A stretch of 64,000 nt of DNA from contig JAIRVP010000054.1 in assembly GCA_031253835.1 (NCBI GenBank), forward strand, positions 124,001 to 188,000. The letters are read 5' to 3'. Below the pieces are notes generated by a model. That model was given only the letters and a program-made list of their open reading frames with translations, did not search any database and was not told where the DNA came from. A program made the translations under genes and the position numbers. This document shows, piece by piece, positions 16,759 to 24,703 of this stretch. The stretch is from Burkholderia sp. (GTDB lineage: Bacteria > Pseudomonadota > Gammaproteobacteria > Burkholderiales > Burkholderiaceae). Position 1 is the first letter of the stretch; each line of letters begins with the position of its first letter.

Positions 16759-17304
16759 TCAGCCGAAACGGCGCAGGAAGGCGTCGGCCACGGCCGGCGG
16801 ATTCAGCACTTTCGCCGATGCGTTTTCGAGCGCCTCGGCCGTGTCGTCGTCACTGATCGTCACGAACAGCGTGATGGCCGCCCGTTCGTCGCCCGTACCG
16901 AACAGGCCTTCGCGATCGAGCAGACGCAGTGCCTCGATCATGTCGGCGTGCAGTTGCCGGGAGAATTCCGCAAACCGCGACTGGACGAACTGCGGGCTCA
17001 GCACTTCGTCGGCCAGCCTGCCGCATATCGCGTTGAACGGCGAAGCCTCCGCCGCCTCGTAGGCCCATTCGGCAGAACCCCACGTGTACCAGGGATCCGG
17101 ATCGTCGGCCGCGACCGCCCCTTGCGTGCGCATCCGGCGCAACCCTTCAACCGAATTCGCCGCCGGCACCACCGTCATCGCGCCGCTGTCCGTATAGAGC
17201 GCGAACGCGTAGAAATGCTCGTCCGGGTGCAACGCCCGCAGTGCCTTGAAAGTCGCTCGCGCGGCATCGGCAATGTCCCGCTGGAAATCCGAAAATTCGC
17301 TCAT
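16759..17304 (-). CDS. DUF4303 domain-containing protein
   Basis: A 181-residue soluble protein resembling the DUF4303 family, with the characteristic region HPDEHFYAFALYTDSGAMTV, a conserved tryptophan stretch DPWYTWGSAEWAYE, and an ending rich in aspartate (VTISDDDTAEAL). No catalytic motif or membrane segment is visible. The family's biochemical role is unknown; some relatives occur near immunity-type genes, but no toxin is seen here. It is transcribed in the same direction as the efflux gene but lies downstream of its stop by 126 bases. Confidence 0.65.
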   Translation of the reverse strand: MSEFSDFQRDIADAARATFKALRALHPDEHFYAFALYTDSGAMTVVPAANSVEGLRRMRTQGAVAADDPDPWYTWGSAEWAYEAAEASPFNAICGRLADEVLSPQFVQSRFAEFSRQLHADMIEALRLLDREGLFGTGDERAAITLFVTISDDDTAEALENASAKVLNPPAVADAFLRRFG

Positions 17305-17430
17305 CGCATCCTCGTCCAGTCACCGGTCGCGCGCGTCGGGGAATACGGCTCGCGGAGAATGCATCGTCTCCCGGTATTCGACGGATTGTCCGCCAATCGG
17401 GCGTGACCCGGTACCGGGCCGCACCCGCGG

Positions 17431-18642
17431 TCATCGCGCGGCGTCCCGCGCGTCGAACACCCGCACGCAGACGGCGGCCGCCAGCGCGATCGCCGCCGAC
17501 AGCAGCATCATCGCGAGCGGCGCATAACCGGCGTTGCCGGCGGTCAGCACCGCACCCGTCAGCGCCGACAGCCCGGCGCCGCCGGCGATCGTCAGCGCGC
17601 CGGCCAGCCCCGACGCGCTGCCCGCCAGCTCCGGGCGCACCGACACCGCGCCGGCATGCGCGACGGGATGGGTCAGCCCGTTGCCGATGCCGACCAGCAC
17701 GCACGGCCCGAACCACGCGAGCGCATGCGTCGCGCCGCCGAACACGAGCGCGAGCGCGATCAGCGGCCCCGCACACGCGACGACGCGTCCGCACAGAATT
17801 GTCGTGGCCAGCGCGCAGCGGCGTGCAACACGCGCAGCCAGAAAGCTGCCGACGACGAAACCGGCCGTGATCGTCCCCATGTAGAAGCCGATCTCCGCCG
17901 GCGCGATGCCAAACAACGTTTTCGCGGCAAGCGGCGCGCCGGCCAGGAACGCGTAGAACGCGCCCGTCGAAAACGCCATGCAAAGCGCATAGGCCCAGAA
18001 ACGGCGCGCGCGGAACAGCGCCGGATACGCACGCAGTTGCTGCCGGAAGCTCGACGACCGGTTCGTATGGGTTTCGACGAGATCGAATGCGCACCAGCCG
18101 AACAGCGCGATGCCGGCCGCGCCGAGCAGCCAGAAGCTCGCCCGCCAGCCGACCGCCTGGTCGAGCACGCCGCCGAGCGTCGGGCCAAGCATCGGCGCAA
18201 ATGCAGCCGCCATCGCCGCATAGCCGATCCGGCTCGCCACGCGCGCGCCGCCGCCGGTATCGCGGATCGTCGCCATCGACACCGGATAGACCGACGTGAT
18301 CGCCGCCTGCATCAGCCGGCATGCGAGAAACACGCGGATGTCGGTGGCCATTGCGCAGCCGAGCGAACCGATCGTGAACACGCCGACGCTCGTCAGCACG
18401 ATCGGCCGCCGCCCGAACCGGTCCGACAGCGGCCCCATCACGAACTCGAGCGACGCGGCCGCCGCCGCGTAACCGCCGAGCGACAGCGCGACGAGCGCAT
18501 AGTCGGTGTGCAGGTCGCGTGCGATCGCCGGCAACGACGGCAGGAACAGGCTCAGCGGCAGCACCGAGAGCGCGCACAGCAGGATCAGCGTCACGTGTCG
18601 CGGCGACGCCGGGGCGGAATCGATCGGCCGGTTCGATGGCAA
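17431..18642 (-). CDS. Bcr/CflA-family multidrug efflux MFS transporter
   Basis: A 403-residue, 12-helix drug:H+ antiporter of the Bcr/CflA group. It has the loop motif GPLSDRFGRRPIVL after the second helix and the motif-C-like GPTLGGVLDQAVGWRASFWL after the fifth. The start is set at the TTG at 18642 because GGAGGG precedes it by seven bases; the frame is open back to 18777 but that stretch contains the leader terminator. Members export chloramphenicol, bicyclomycin, sulfonamides or amino acids. The gene has its own promoter and a leader with a short reading frame and an intrinsic terminator, so expression is probably inducible by ribosome stalling. Confidence 0.88.
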   Translation of the reverse strand: MPSNRPIDSAPASPRHVTLILLCALSVLPLSLFLPSLPAIARDLHTDYALVALSLGGYAAAAASLEFVMGPLSDRFGRRPIVLTSVGVFTIGSLGCAMATDIRVFLACRLMQAAITSVYPVSMATIRDTGGGARVASRIGYAAMAAAFAPMLGPTLGGVLDQAVGWRASFWLLGAAGIALFGWCAFDLVETHTNRSSSFRQQLRAYPALFRARRFWAYALCMAFSTGAFYAFLAGAPLAAKTLFGIAPAEIGFYMGTITAGFVVGSFLAARVARRCALATTILCGRVVACAGPLIALALVFGGATHALAWFGPCVLVGIGNGLTHPVAHAGAVSVRPELAGSASGLAGALTIAGGAGLSALTGAVLTAGNAGYAPLAMMLLSAAIALAAAVCVRVFDARDAAR

Positions 18643-18685
18643 GCGGATGCCCTCCGCGCACGCGCCGTACGGCCGTGCGCAACGC

Positions 18686-18714
18686 AAAAAAAAGCCCCCG
18701 AACGAGTCGGGGGC
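18686..18714 (-). terminator. Intrinsic terminator in the efflux-gene leader (attenuator)
   Basis: On the minus strand GCCCCCGA-CTCGT-TCGGGGGC forms an 8-bp stem followed by eight U residues (18693-18686). It ends 43 bases before the efflux start codon and about 115 bases after the predicted transcription start. Because a consensus promoter lies between it and the upstream protease gene, it is better read as an attenuator for the efflux gene than as the terminator of the protease gene. Confidence 0.88.
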
Positions 18715-18737
18715 GCATGGGTGCCGGCGAGGTGCCG

Positions 18738-18788
18738 CTACCGGACCCTGCGCCTGCGGAGTACAACGATGAAGCAAGCCGTTTTCAT
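18738..18788 (-). CDS. Arginine-rich leader peptide upstream of the efflux gene
   Basis: A 16-codon frame encoding MKTACFIVVLRRRRVR and then TAG. AGGAG lies nine bases before its ATG. The last six codons are CGC-AGG-CGC-AGG-GTC-CGG: five arginines, two of them on AGG, a codon expected to be rare in GC-rich genomes. The stop codon is 23 bases before the terminator stem. R-x-R patterns are known to stall ribosomes in the presence of macrolides, so this looks like a sensor peptide for transcription attenuation. Translation has not been shown and the frame is short. Confidence 0.7.
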   Translation of the reverse strand: MKTACFIVVLRRRRVR

Positions 18789-18835
18789 GCCGAATGGCTC
18801 CTGAATGCCGGGCTGACTGCCCGCGATATCGGACG

Positions 18836-18865
18836 ATATTAGGCGGGCGACGCCGGCCGCGTCAA
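18836..18865 (-). promoter_or_regulatory. Sigma-70 promoter of the efflux gene leader
   Basis: TTGACG (18865-18860), an 18-bp spacer and TAATAT (18841-18836) are a near-consensus promoter. It starts just after the stop codon of the protease gene at 18870. Transcription should begin near 18829, about 40 bases before the leader-peptide ATG. Confidence 0.75.
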
Positions 18866-18869
18866 CGCC

Positions 18870-20471
18870 CTAACGCGTGCGTACCGACACGAACTTCCGC
18901 GCGTTGTTGCGCTGGATCAGCACGGCGATCACGTTGCCGCCGCTCGCCTCGAGCGACTGCACGTCGTCCGGCGTCTCGAGCAGCGTGTCGTTGAGCTCCA
19001 GCACGACGTCGCCCGGCTGGATGCCCGCGCTCGCGGCCGGGCCGTGCACCGCGTCCACCATCATCCCGACCGCGAGCCCCGTCGAACGACGCTCGTCGTC
19101 GCTCAGCGCGTGCATCGTCAGTCCCAGGCGGTCGCCTCGACCGCCCGCCCCCGGACCTGGTCGTGCCGCAGCCTTCGGCGCGGCCATGCCGGCTGTCGCG
19201 GCCGGTGCGTTCCCGGCTGCCTCGTCGGCACCCGTGATCGTCAGCATCACCGGCGTGCGGTTGCGGATCACGCGAAGCGGCGCCTTCTCGCCGGGCGACA
19301 GCGCGGCGGCCAGGTCGATCAGTTCGGCCGAGTGGCCGATCGCCTTGTCGCCGAATTTCACGATCACGTCGCCGGGTTTCAGGCCGGCCGCGGCGGCCGG
19401 CGAGCCCGGCGCGACGCCGTTGACGAGCGCGCCCGCCGGCCGCGGCAGCCCGAACGCCGCGGCCAGCCCGACGCCGACGTCCTGCACGTCGACGCCGAAC
19501 GCGTTGCCGGACGGCGCACCGGGCGCGGGCGCCTGAGCCTGTTGCGCCTGCAGCTGGGCCTGCTGTTGCACCTGCAACTGCGCGCGCACCTTTGCCGCGA
19601 ATGCGATCGGGATCGCGAACGTCATGCTCGCGTAGCGATCGTTGCCGGTGTAGACCTGCACCGCGATGCCGATCACGTCGCCCGCGCGATTGAACACGGG
19701 GCCGCCCGAGTTGTCGGGATTCGGCGCGATGTCGGTTTCGAAGAACGGAAACGCGCTGCCGTCCGGCAACCGGTGCGACGTCGCACTGACGATGCCGGCC
19801 GTGACCGTGTTGCCCGATCCGTCCGGCGCGCCGATCGTCAGCACCGGTTCGCCCGCGCGGACCTTCGACGAATCGCCGACGCGCACGAACGGCAGTTTCG
19901 TCCCGTTGATGCGCAGCACGGCGACATCGCTTTGCGGATCGACGGCCAGCACCGTCGCCTTGAATTCGCGGCGGTCGGTCAGCCGCACCGTCACGTCGGT
20001 TGCTTCGTCGACCACATGGGCCGACGTGAGGATCAGGCCGTCGGCGCTGACGATGAAGCCCGAGCCGCTGCCCGATACCGCGCGCGGCGCCGTGTCGGGC
20101 GCCGGCACCTGAGAAGCCTGTGGCGCCTGCGGCCCTGGTGCTGTCCCCTGCGCGGGCGGCGGCGCGTCGTGCCGGAAGAATGCGGCGAGCGGATCGTCGG
20201 GATCGAGGATCGCGAAGGACGGGCCACCGGATTGCGGGTCGGGCGCGGTGGCCATGATGGTCACGACCGCCGGACCGTAGCGGTCGACGATCGCCGGAAA
20301 ATCGACCGGCATCGCGTACGGCACGGCGGGTGCCCTCTGCTTCATGGCGTGTGGCGCGGCAGGCGGCGCGACGGTGGCGGCAATGGCGGCCGGCGGCGGC
20401 AGAAAAACGGCAAACACGCCCCCGATCAACGCGGTGCGAAGCACGGCGCGAGCAAGCGTCTGGCGAACCAC
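18870..20471 (-). CDS. HtrA/Deg-family periplasmic serine protease with altered oxyanion motif
   Basis: A 533-residue Deg-type protease: a signal sequence (residues 1-32), a proline-rich segment, a trypsin-like domain (about 130-330) and two PDZ domains (about 345-420 and 445-530). The triad is His152 (TSAHVVD), Asp182 (SDVAVL) and Ser255 (DNSGGP). Family members have GNSGG; here the glycine two before the serine, whose backbone NH forms the oxyanion hole, is Asp253. Ala/Gln-rich repeats (VQQQAQLQAQQAQ) link protease and PDZ1. The GTG at 20471 is chosen for GGGGGAGG six bases upstream. The role is periplasmic protein quality control, or, if the aspartate blocks catalysis, a chaperone. Confidence 0.88.
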   Translation of the reverse strand: MVRQTLARAVLRTALIGGVFAVFLPPPAAIAATVAPPAAPHAMKQRAPAVPYAMPVDFPAIVDRYGPAVVTIMATAPDPQSGGPSFAILDPDDPLAAFFRHDAPPPAQGTAPGPQAPQASQVPAPDTAPRAVSGSGSGFIVSADGLILTSAHVVDEATDVTVRLTDRREFKATVLAVDPQSDVAVLRINGTKLPFVRVGDSSKVRAGEPVLTIGAPDGSGNTVTAGIVSATSHRLPDGSAFPFFETDIAPNPDNSGGPVFNRAGDVIGIAVQVYTGNDRYASMTFAIPIAFAAKVRAQLQVQQQAQLQAQQAQAPAPGAPSGNAFGVDVQDVGVGLAAAFGLPRPAGALVNGVAPGSPAAAAGLKPGDVIVKFGDKAIGHSAELIDLAAALSPGEKAPLRVIRNRTPVMLTITGADEAAGNAPAATAGMAAPKAAARPGPGAGGRGDRLGLTMHALSDDERRSTGLAVGMMVDAVHGPAASAGIQPGDVVLELNDTLLETPDDVQSLEASGGNVIAVLIQRNNARKFVSVRTR

Positions 20472-20830
20472 GGTGCACCTCCCCCGGGCAGTCGCGGCGA
20501 CGACCTGCGCGAGACGCGCAGGTACCCGACAAGCACCGGTACACGCATCCATTTATAGTCCACGCGGCCTGTTCGAACATACGAATCGAAACCCGTATGC
20601 CGGGGGATATGACACGTGCGAAGCCGCGATGGCGGTCGTTTCGAACAAAGTCGACGATTCGTCAATCCGAACATCCACCACGCGTCGACACGCGCACGAG
20701 CGGAGAATCGTTGCCGGTAGTCGTGAACGCGGACGTTGCGGTCTGCCATGGATTGTCCGCCTGTCACGTATCGCTGACAGACCGGCCCGCTATCGCCCCC
20801 CGCCCGTCGACAAGCCTGCACCGGCCCCGA
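20472..20830. other. Intergenic region, 359 bp
   Basis: No gene is supported. On the minus strand there is a possible -10 (TATAAA, near 20555) ahead of the protease gene, and nearby the imperfect dyad CATACG-N10-CGTATG. No terminator is evident for the lipoprotein gene that ends at 20831. Confidence 0.4.
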
Positions 20831-21724
20831 TCAGTGGCACGACAGCACCACCACGCCGCCGACTCCTTGCGTGTTCGGCAACGCAGCCGAGTAACCGACG
20901 GCCACCAGCGGCTGTGCCGCGTCGCGCCCGACGACGATCGACTGAATCGTCGCGGGCCCGGTGGTCTTCAACACACCGTTCAACGGCACTTGCGTGTACG
21001 TCAACCCGTATTGCGCACTCGCCAGCTTGATCGTCAGGTTCAGCGTGGCGAGCATGCGCGTACCGGGATCCAGCGTGGCCGAACCCGAAACGAGCGTACC
21101 GGACGTGCTGCCGTCGTTGCTCGCCACCGTGTCGGCAATCACCTGCGTACACGCGAGCGGGCCGCCCGTCGCGGGCAACGACAGCGGCGTGCCGACTGCG
21201 TAGTGAACGCCTTGCGTATCGGTATAGGTATTGCCGTCGGTATCCATCGCGCGATTCCAGCGGCCGATCGCAACATCGGTGCCGACGCCCTGGATGTCGG
21301 TGACAGCCCCATGGTCGAGCCCCAGGCAGTCGGTCGCCGCAGCAGACGATGCAAGCGTCGTAAACGCGCCGCTTCCCTGCTGAACCAGGCTCGCCGCAGG
21401 CACGTTGGCCGCCGTGAAGTTGCGATTCTTCGCGTATTCGCTCGGCAAATTCGGCACCGCGAGCACCGCCAGTTGACCGTTGCCCGCCGCGACCGGCGAC
21501 GCCGAACCCGAGTAGCTGAAGTTGCCATTGGGCCGGCATGCCGTTTGCACGGAAGGCTGGGTAGAGGCACCCGGCGTCGGTGTAGTCGGCGACGTCCCCG
21601 TCGTATTGTTGTTCGATGCGTTGCTGCCCGTATTGGCGGCGCCTCCGTCATCGCCGCCACCGCATCCTGCCAGCATCAGTACCGTACTCGTCAGACTCGC
21701 CAGCCAGACTTGCTTGCCCCGCAT
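20831..21724 (-). CDS. Putative lipoprotein, function unknown
   Basis: A 297-residue protein with a lipoprotein signal peptide; the lipobox LAGC puts the acylated cysteine at residue 21. A low-complexity Gly/Asn/Thr/Pro linker follows (about 22-58). The rest is a secreted domain with a regular beta-type composition and a few cysteines (Cys63, then Cys in ATDCLGLDHG and PLACTQ, and a Cys two from the end). I recognise no family. It follows the CPBP protease gene by 41 bases on the same strand, so the two may be co-transcribed. GC content looks lower than in neighbouring genes. Confidence 0.75.
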   Translation of the reverse strand: MRGKQVWLASLTSTVLMLAGCGGGDDGGAANTGSNASNNNTTGTSPTTPTPGASTQPSVQTACRPNGNFSYSGSASPVAAGNGQLAVLAVPNLPSEYAKNRNFTAANVPAASLVQQGSGAFTTLASSAAATDCLGLDHGAVTDIQGVGTDVAIGRWNRAMDTDGNTYTDTQGVHYAVGTPLSLPATGGPLACTQVIADTVASNDGSTSGTLVSGSATLDPGTRMLATLNLTIKLASAQYGLTYTQVPLNGVLKTTGPATIQSIVVGRDAAQPLVAVGYSAALPNTQGVGGVVVLSCH

Positions 21725-21765
21725 GCTTCACCTCGTTTTCTCGTTGTAAAAATAATGGCGTGCTC

Positions 21766-22611
21766 TCAGTTCACGCCGTCATTGTTGGTCGCACCCGCAG
21801 GCGCGATTCGCAGCGCCTCGACCGACTTGACCAGCAACCATGCACCAACGCCACCCGACACCAGCGCACCGAACCACCACGACGTGGGCCAGATCTCCGG
21901 AAGACTCTCTCTGGAAAATACGAACGGCGATTTCAGTGCGACGATCACGACGGCCGTGTTGTAGCACGCATGAATCAAAATACCGGGCAGCAGCGATCGT
22001 GTGGCCGCGTACAGTTTTCCGATCAACAATCCGAGTCCGAATGCGAGAACGAACTGATGGACATTCAAATGCGCAAGACCGAATACGGCGGCCGAATGTG
22101 CGATAGCCGTTCCCGCCGGATACTGTCGCAAAAAGCTGCGGAGCATCACGCCGCGAAACAGCATCTCTTCAAGTAGCGGCGCAATCACGCAAGTCAACAC
22201 GATCAGGCCGAGCCCGCCATTCACATAAAACTCGCGGGCTTCATCCCGGGTCCCGTTCAACGGGAAAAACTGCCCGACGCCGACCTCAAGCACGCTCATC
22301 ACCACCAGCAATCCCGGCGTAATCAGCAAGACAGGGACGAGGAATTGCCCGATTGTCGTTCGCCAGGAATCGGTACTGTCGTGCAGCAGGTTCCGGTAGG
22401 TCGATTTGCCGTGATAAAGCAGCACGGTAAAGACGAGCCCGTTCGCGAGAACGCGCCCGATGCTGGCGATCGCCATCGTTTGGAGCCCGGCGCTTCGGCC
22501 GATCGACCAGATGATCGAGTTCATCAGATACTCGACCATGTTCAGCACGACGACGATCAAGAACGCTTCCAGCAGGTTCGGGAAGCCATATAGCTTCGAA
22601 TCGGAGTTCAT
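21766..22611 (-). CDS. CPBP-family intramembrane glutamic endopeptidase
   Basis: A 281-residue membrane protein with about eight hydrophobic helices and the three CPBP (CAAX protease and bacteriocin-processing) motifs: APLLEEMLFRG with the paired glutamates and arginine, the FGLAHLNVHQF histidine motif, and the final HACYN. Such proteins cleave within membranes or protect against self-made peptides; the substrate here is unknown. It is the first gene ahead of the lipoprotein gene. The region has lower GC than its surroundings and lies downstream of an AT-rich gap, hinting at separate acquisition. Confidence 0.87.
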   Translation of the reverse strand: MNSDSKLYGFPNLLEAFLIVVVLNMVEYLMNSIIWSIGRSAGLQTMAIASIGRVLANGLVFTVLLYHGKSTYRNLLHDSTDSWRTTIGQFLVPVLLITPGLLVVMSVLEVGVGQFFPLNGTRDEAREFYVNGGLGLIVLTCVIAPLLEEMLFRGVMLRSFLRQYPAGTAIAHSAAVFGLAHLNVHQFVLAFGLGLLIGKLYAATRSLLPGILIHACYNTAVVIVALKSPFVFSRESLPEIWPTSWWFGALVSGGVGAWLLVKSVEALRIAPAGATNNDGVN

Positions 22612-23055
22612 GGGACGCTAGACGGTTTCGCACACGGCATTTGTGCGAATATGGATCGGCATGGGAAACCGCATGCAACGCGCCGAAAAGTAACTTTTTG
22701 TTACAGACGATTCATCGTCGCTTATCCCATGGGTACTTGCAAGCACCGTTGACCATTCTTGACGATCAAAGCAGCCGTGCCGATACGCCCAAGAAGCGAA
22801 ACCGGGAATCGATGAAGATCAACCTGATTTTCAACATATTTAATATTTAAAAGGTTGTCCCGATATTGCGCCGCTCATTCGAAACACCGGCAAGCGTCCA
22901 TTGAGCGCGTTCGACGTGCGGACCACGCGGCCGGATTTCTACCCGCCCTTCGTTTTTCCGGCTACGACCGCCAATTCCTTTCTGATCGTCACCGGGACCA
23001 TCCCGTCAGCGCCGCGCCGATGTTTGCTTGAATGGCGAAACCGCGCCATCACGCG
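22612..23055. other. AT-rich intergenic region, 444 bp
   Basis: This gap is much richer in A+T than the window, especially 22795-22870. It contains the palindrome GTAAC-TTTTT-GTTAC (22690-22704), about 80 bases upstream of the CPBP start, a possible operator. A 12-codon frame at 22812 with a weak ribosome site is not convincing as a gene. Confidence 0.5.
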
Positions 23056-24528
23056 TCACCCCTCGCCCACCCGCTCCGCAATCGCCGACAGCATCCGCAA
23101 CATCGGCTCGAACGCATCGGCCGACGTATTGCCGAAACCGAGCACGAGCCCGTTGCCCGCCCGCGCCGCATCGATCGAAAAACCCGACAGCGGAAACGGT
23201 CCGATGCCGTGCGCGCGCGCCGCTTCGACGATCGCACGATCGCGATAGCGCGCCGGCATCCGCAACGCGAGATGCAGCCCGCACGGCCCGCCCTCGACCT
23301 GGTGCGGCACGCCCAGGCTGCTGTCGAGCGCGGCGAGCAGCAAACGCCGCCGGTCGCGATACAGCCGGCGCATCCGCCCGAGATGCCGGCCGTACTCGCC
23401 GGTCTCGATGAAATCGGCCAGCGCGAGCTGCACATGGCGCGTCCCGCCGCGCAGCATCTCCGGCAGCGCCGGCCGCACGGCGGCCAGCAGCGCCTCGGGC
23501 AGCACGAGAAAACCGATCCGCAGCGCCGGAAACATCGTCTTGCTGAACGAGCCGAGATAGACGACCGGCGAATCGGGCGCGAGCCCGTGCATCGCGCCGA
23601 TCGGCTCGCCGGTGTGACGGAATTCGCTGTCGTAGTCGTCTTCGATGATCCACGCGCGATGCCGGCGCGCCGCGTCGATCAGCGCGAGCCGGCGCGAAAT
23701 CGACAGCACGGCGCCGGTCGGGAACTGGTTCGACGGCGTCGTGTAGACGAGGCGCGGCGTCCGCTCGCGCCAGTCGTCCTCTTCCGCACGCAGCCCCTCC
23801 GCGTCGACCGGCATCGGCACGACCTCGAGATCGGCCGCCTGCATCGCGGTACGCGCGCCGCGATAGCCGGGCTCCTCGACCCACACCGTATCGCCCGGGT
23901 TCGTCAGCAGCTGCGCGCACAGCGCAATCGCGCCCTGCGCGCCTTCCGTGATCACGATCTGCTCGGGATCGCAGCGCACGCCGCGCGTCACGGCCAGGTG
24001 GCGCGCGATCGATTCGCGCAGCGCACGCTCGCCGAGCGGATCGCCATACGCCAGCAGGTCGCGGCCGGCGCGGCGCAGCGCGCGGTCGATCGCATGCCGC
24101 CACGCGTCCACCGGGAAATGCGACAGCGCGGGCACGCCTGGCCGGAAGCCCTCCGACTCGCCGGTGCCGACGAGGCTCGGGCGGATCCGGCCGAGCCGCT
24201 GCGCGACGGCCGGCGGCGCCGCTCGCCGGCGCGGCGGGGCCGGCCGCGACAGCCCGACCACGCGCGTGCCGCGACGGTCGGACTGCAGGAAGCCTTCGGC
24301 GACGAGCTGCTCATAGACGGCGGCGGTCGTGTTGCGCGACACGCCGAGCGTCTCCGCCAGCGCGCGCGTGCCGGGCAGCCGCGTGCCGGCCGGCATTGCC
24401 CCACCGAGAATCGCGTCGCGCACGCGGCGCAGCAACTGGCGCTGCAGCGAAGGCGCGCCGGGCGTGCGCGCCAGCGGTGCGTCGAGCGGCAGCAACGGCG
24501 CGTCGCCGGCAGGAAAGGCAGTCGTCAT
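23056..24528 (-). CDS. MocR/PdxR-type GntR regulator with aminotransferase domain
   Basis: A 490-residue chimera. Residues about 25-95 are a GntR winged helix (LQRQLLRRVRDAILGGAMP, then LPGTRALAETLGVSRNT). The rest is a fold-type I aminotransferase-like domain with the PLP lysine in YLGSFSKTMFPALR and the aspartate in IIEDDYDSEF. MocR proteins bind PLP and regulate vitamin B6, GABA, taurine or related genes. It diverges from a tandem GNAT gene 175 bases away, its likeliest target. The ATG at 24528 starts the protein just before the DNA-binding domain. Confidence 0.9.
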   Translation of the reverse strand: MTTAFPAGDAPLLPLDAPLARTPGAPSLQRQLLRRVRDAILGGAMPAGTRLPGTRALAETLGVSRNTTAAVYEQLVAEGFLQSDRRGTRVVGLSRPAPPRRRAAPPAVAQRLGRIRPSLVGTGESEGFRPGVPALSHFPVDAWRHAIDRALRRAGRDLLAYGDPLGERALRESIARHLAVTRGVRCDPEQIVITEGAQGAIALCAQLLTNPGDTVWVEEPGYRGARTAMQAADLEVVPMPVDAEGLRAEEDDWRERTPRLVYTTPSNQFPTGAVLSISRRLALIDAARRHRAWIIEDDYDSEFRHTGEPIGAMHGLAPDSPVVYLGSFSKTMFPALRIGFLVLPEALLAAVRPALPEMLRGGTRHVQLALADFIETGEYGRHLGRMRRLYRDRRRLLLAALDSSLGVPHQVEGGPCGLHLALRMPARYRDRAIVEAARAHGIGPFPLSGFSIDAARAGNGLVLGFGNTSADAFEPMLRMLSAIAERVGEG

Positions 24529-24703
24529 CGGAACATCGCAGCGTGAAAGTGTCGGAACGTGGCATACCGCGGCATGGCGGGCGGCACCCGAATCGTGGCA
24601 CCATAAATTTGTCGCTCTCTGGCGCTTCTCATGGTACCTCGCCAGGACTACGATCGTCTGCATGCCGGCATGTCGCCGGCCGCCAACCGAAGCGAGATCG
24701 ACC

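Noticed and set aside
18694-18714. Reading the hairpin as the ordinary terminator of the HtrA gene
   Set aside because: A near-consensus promoter and a short frame with a ribosome site lie between the HtrA stop and the hairpin, so it belongs to the efflux leader; it may of course also stop HtrA read-through.
22812-22850. A 12-codon frame starting MKINLIF in the AT-rich gap
   Set aside because: The ribosome site is weak, there is no terminator or downstream gene on the same strand to regulate, and AT-rich sequence gives such frames by chance.
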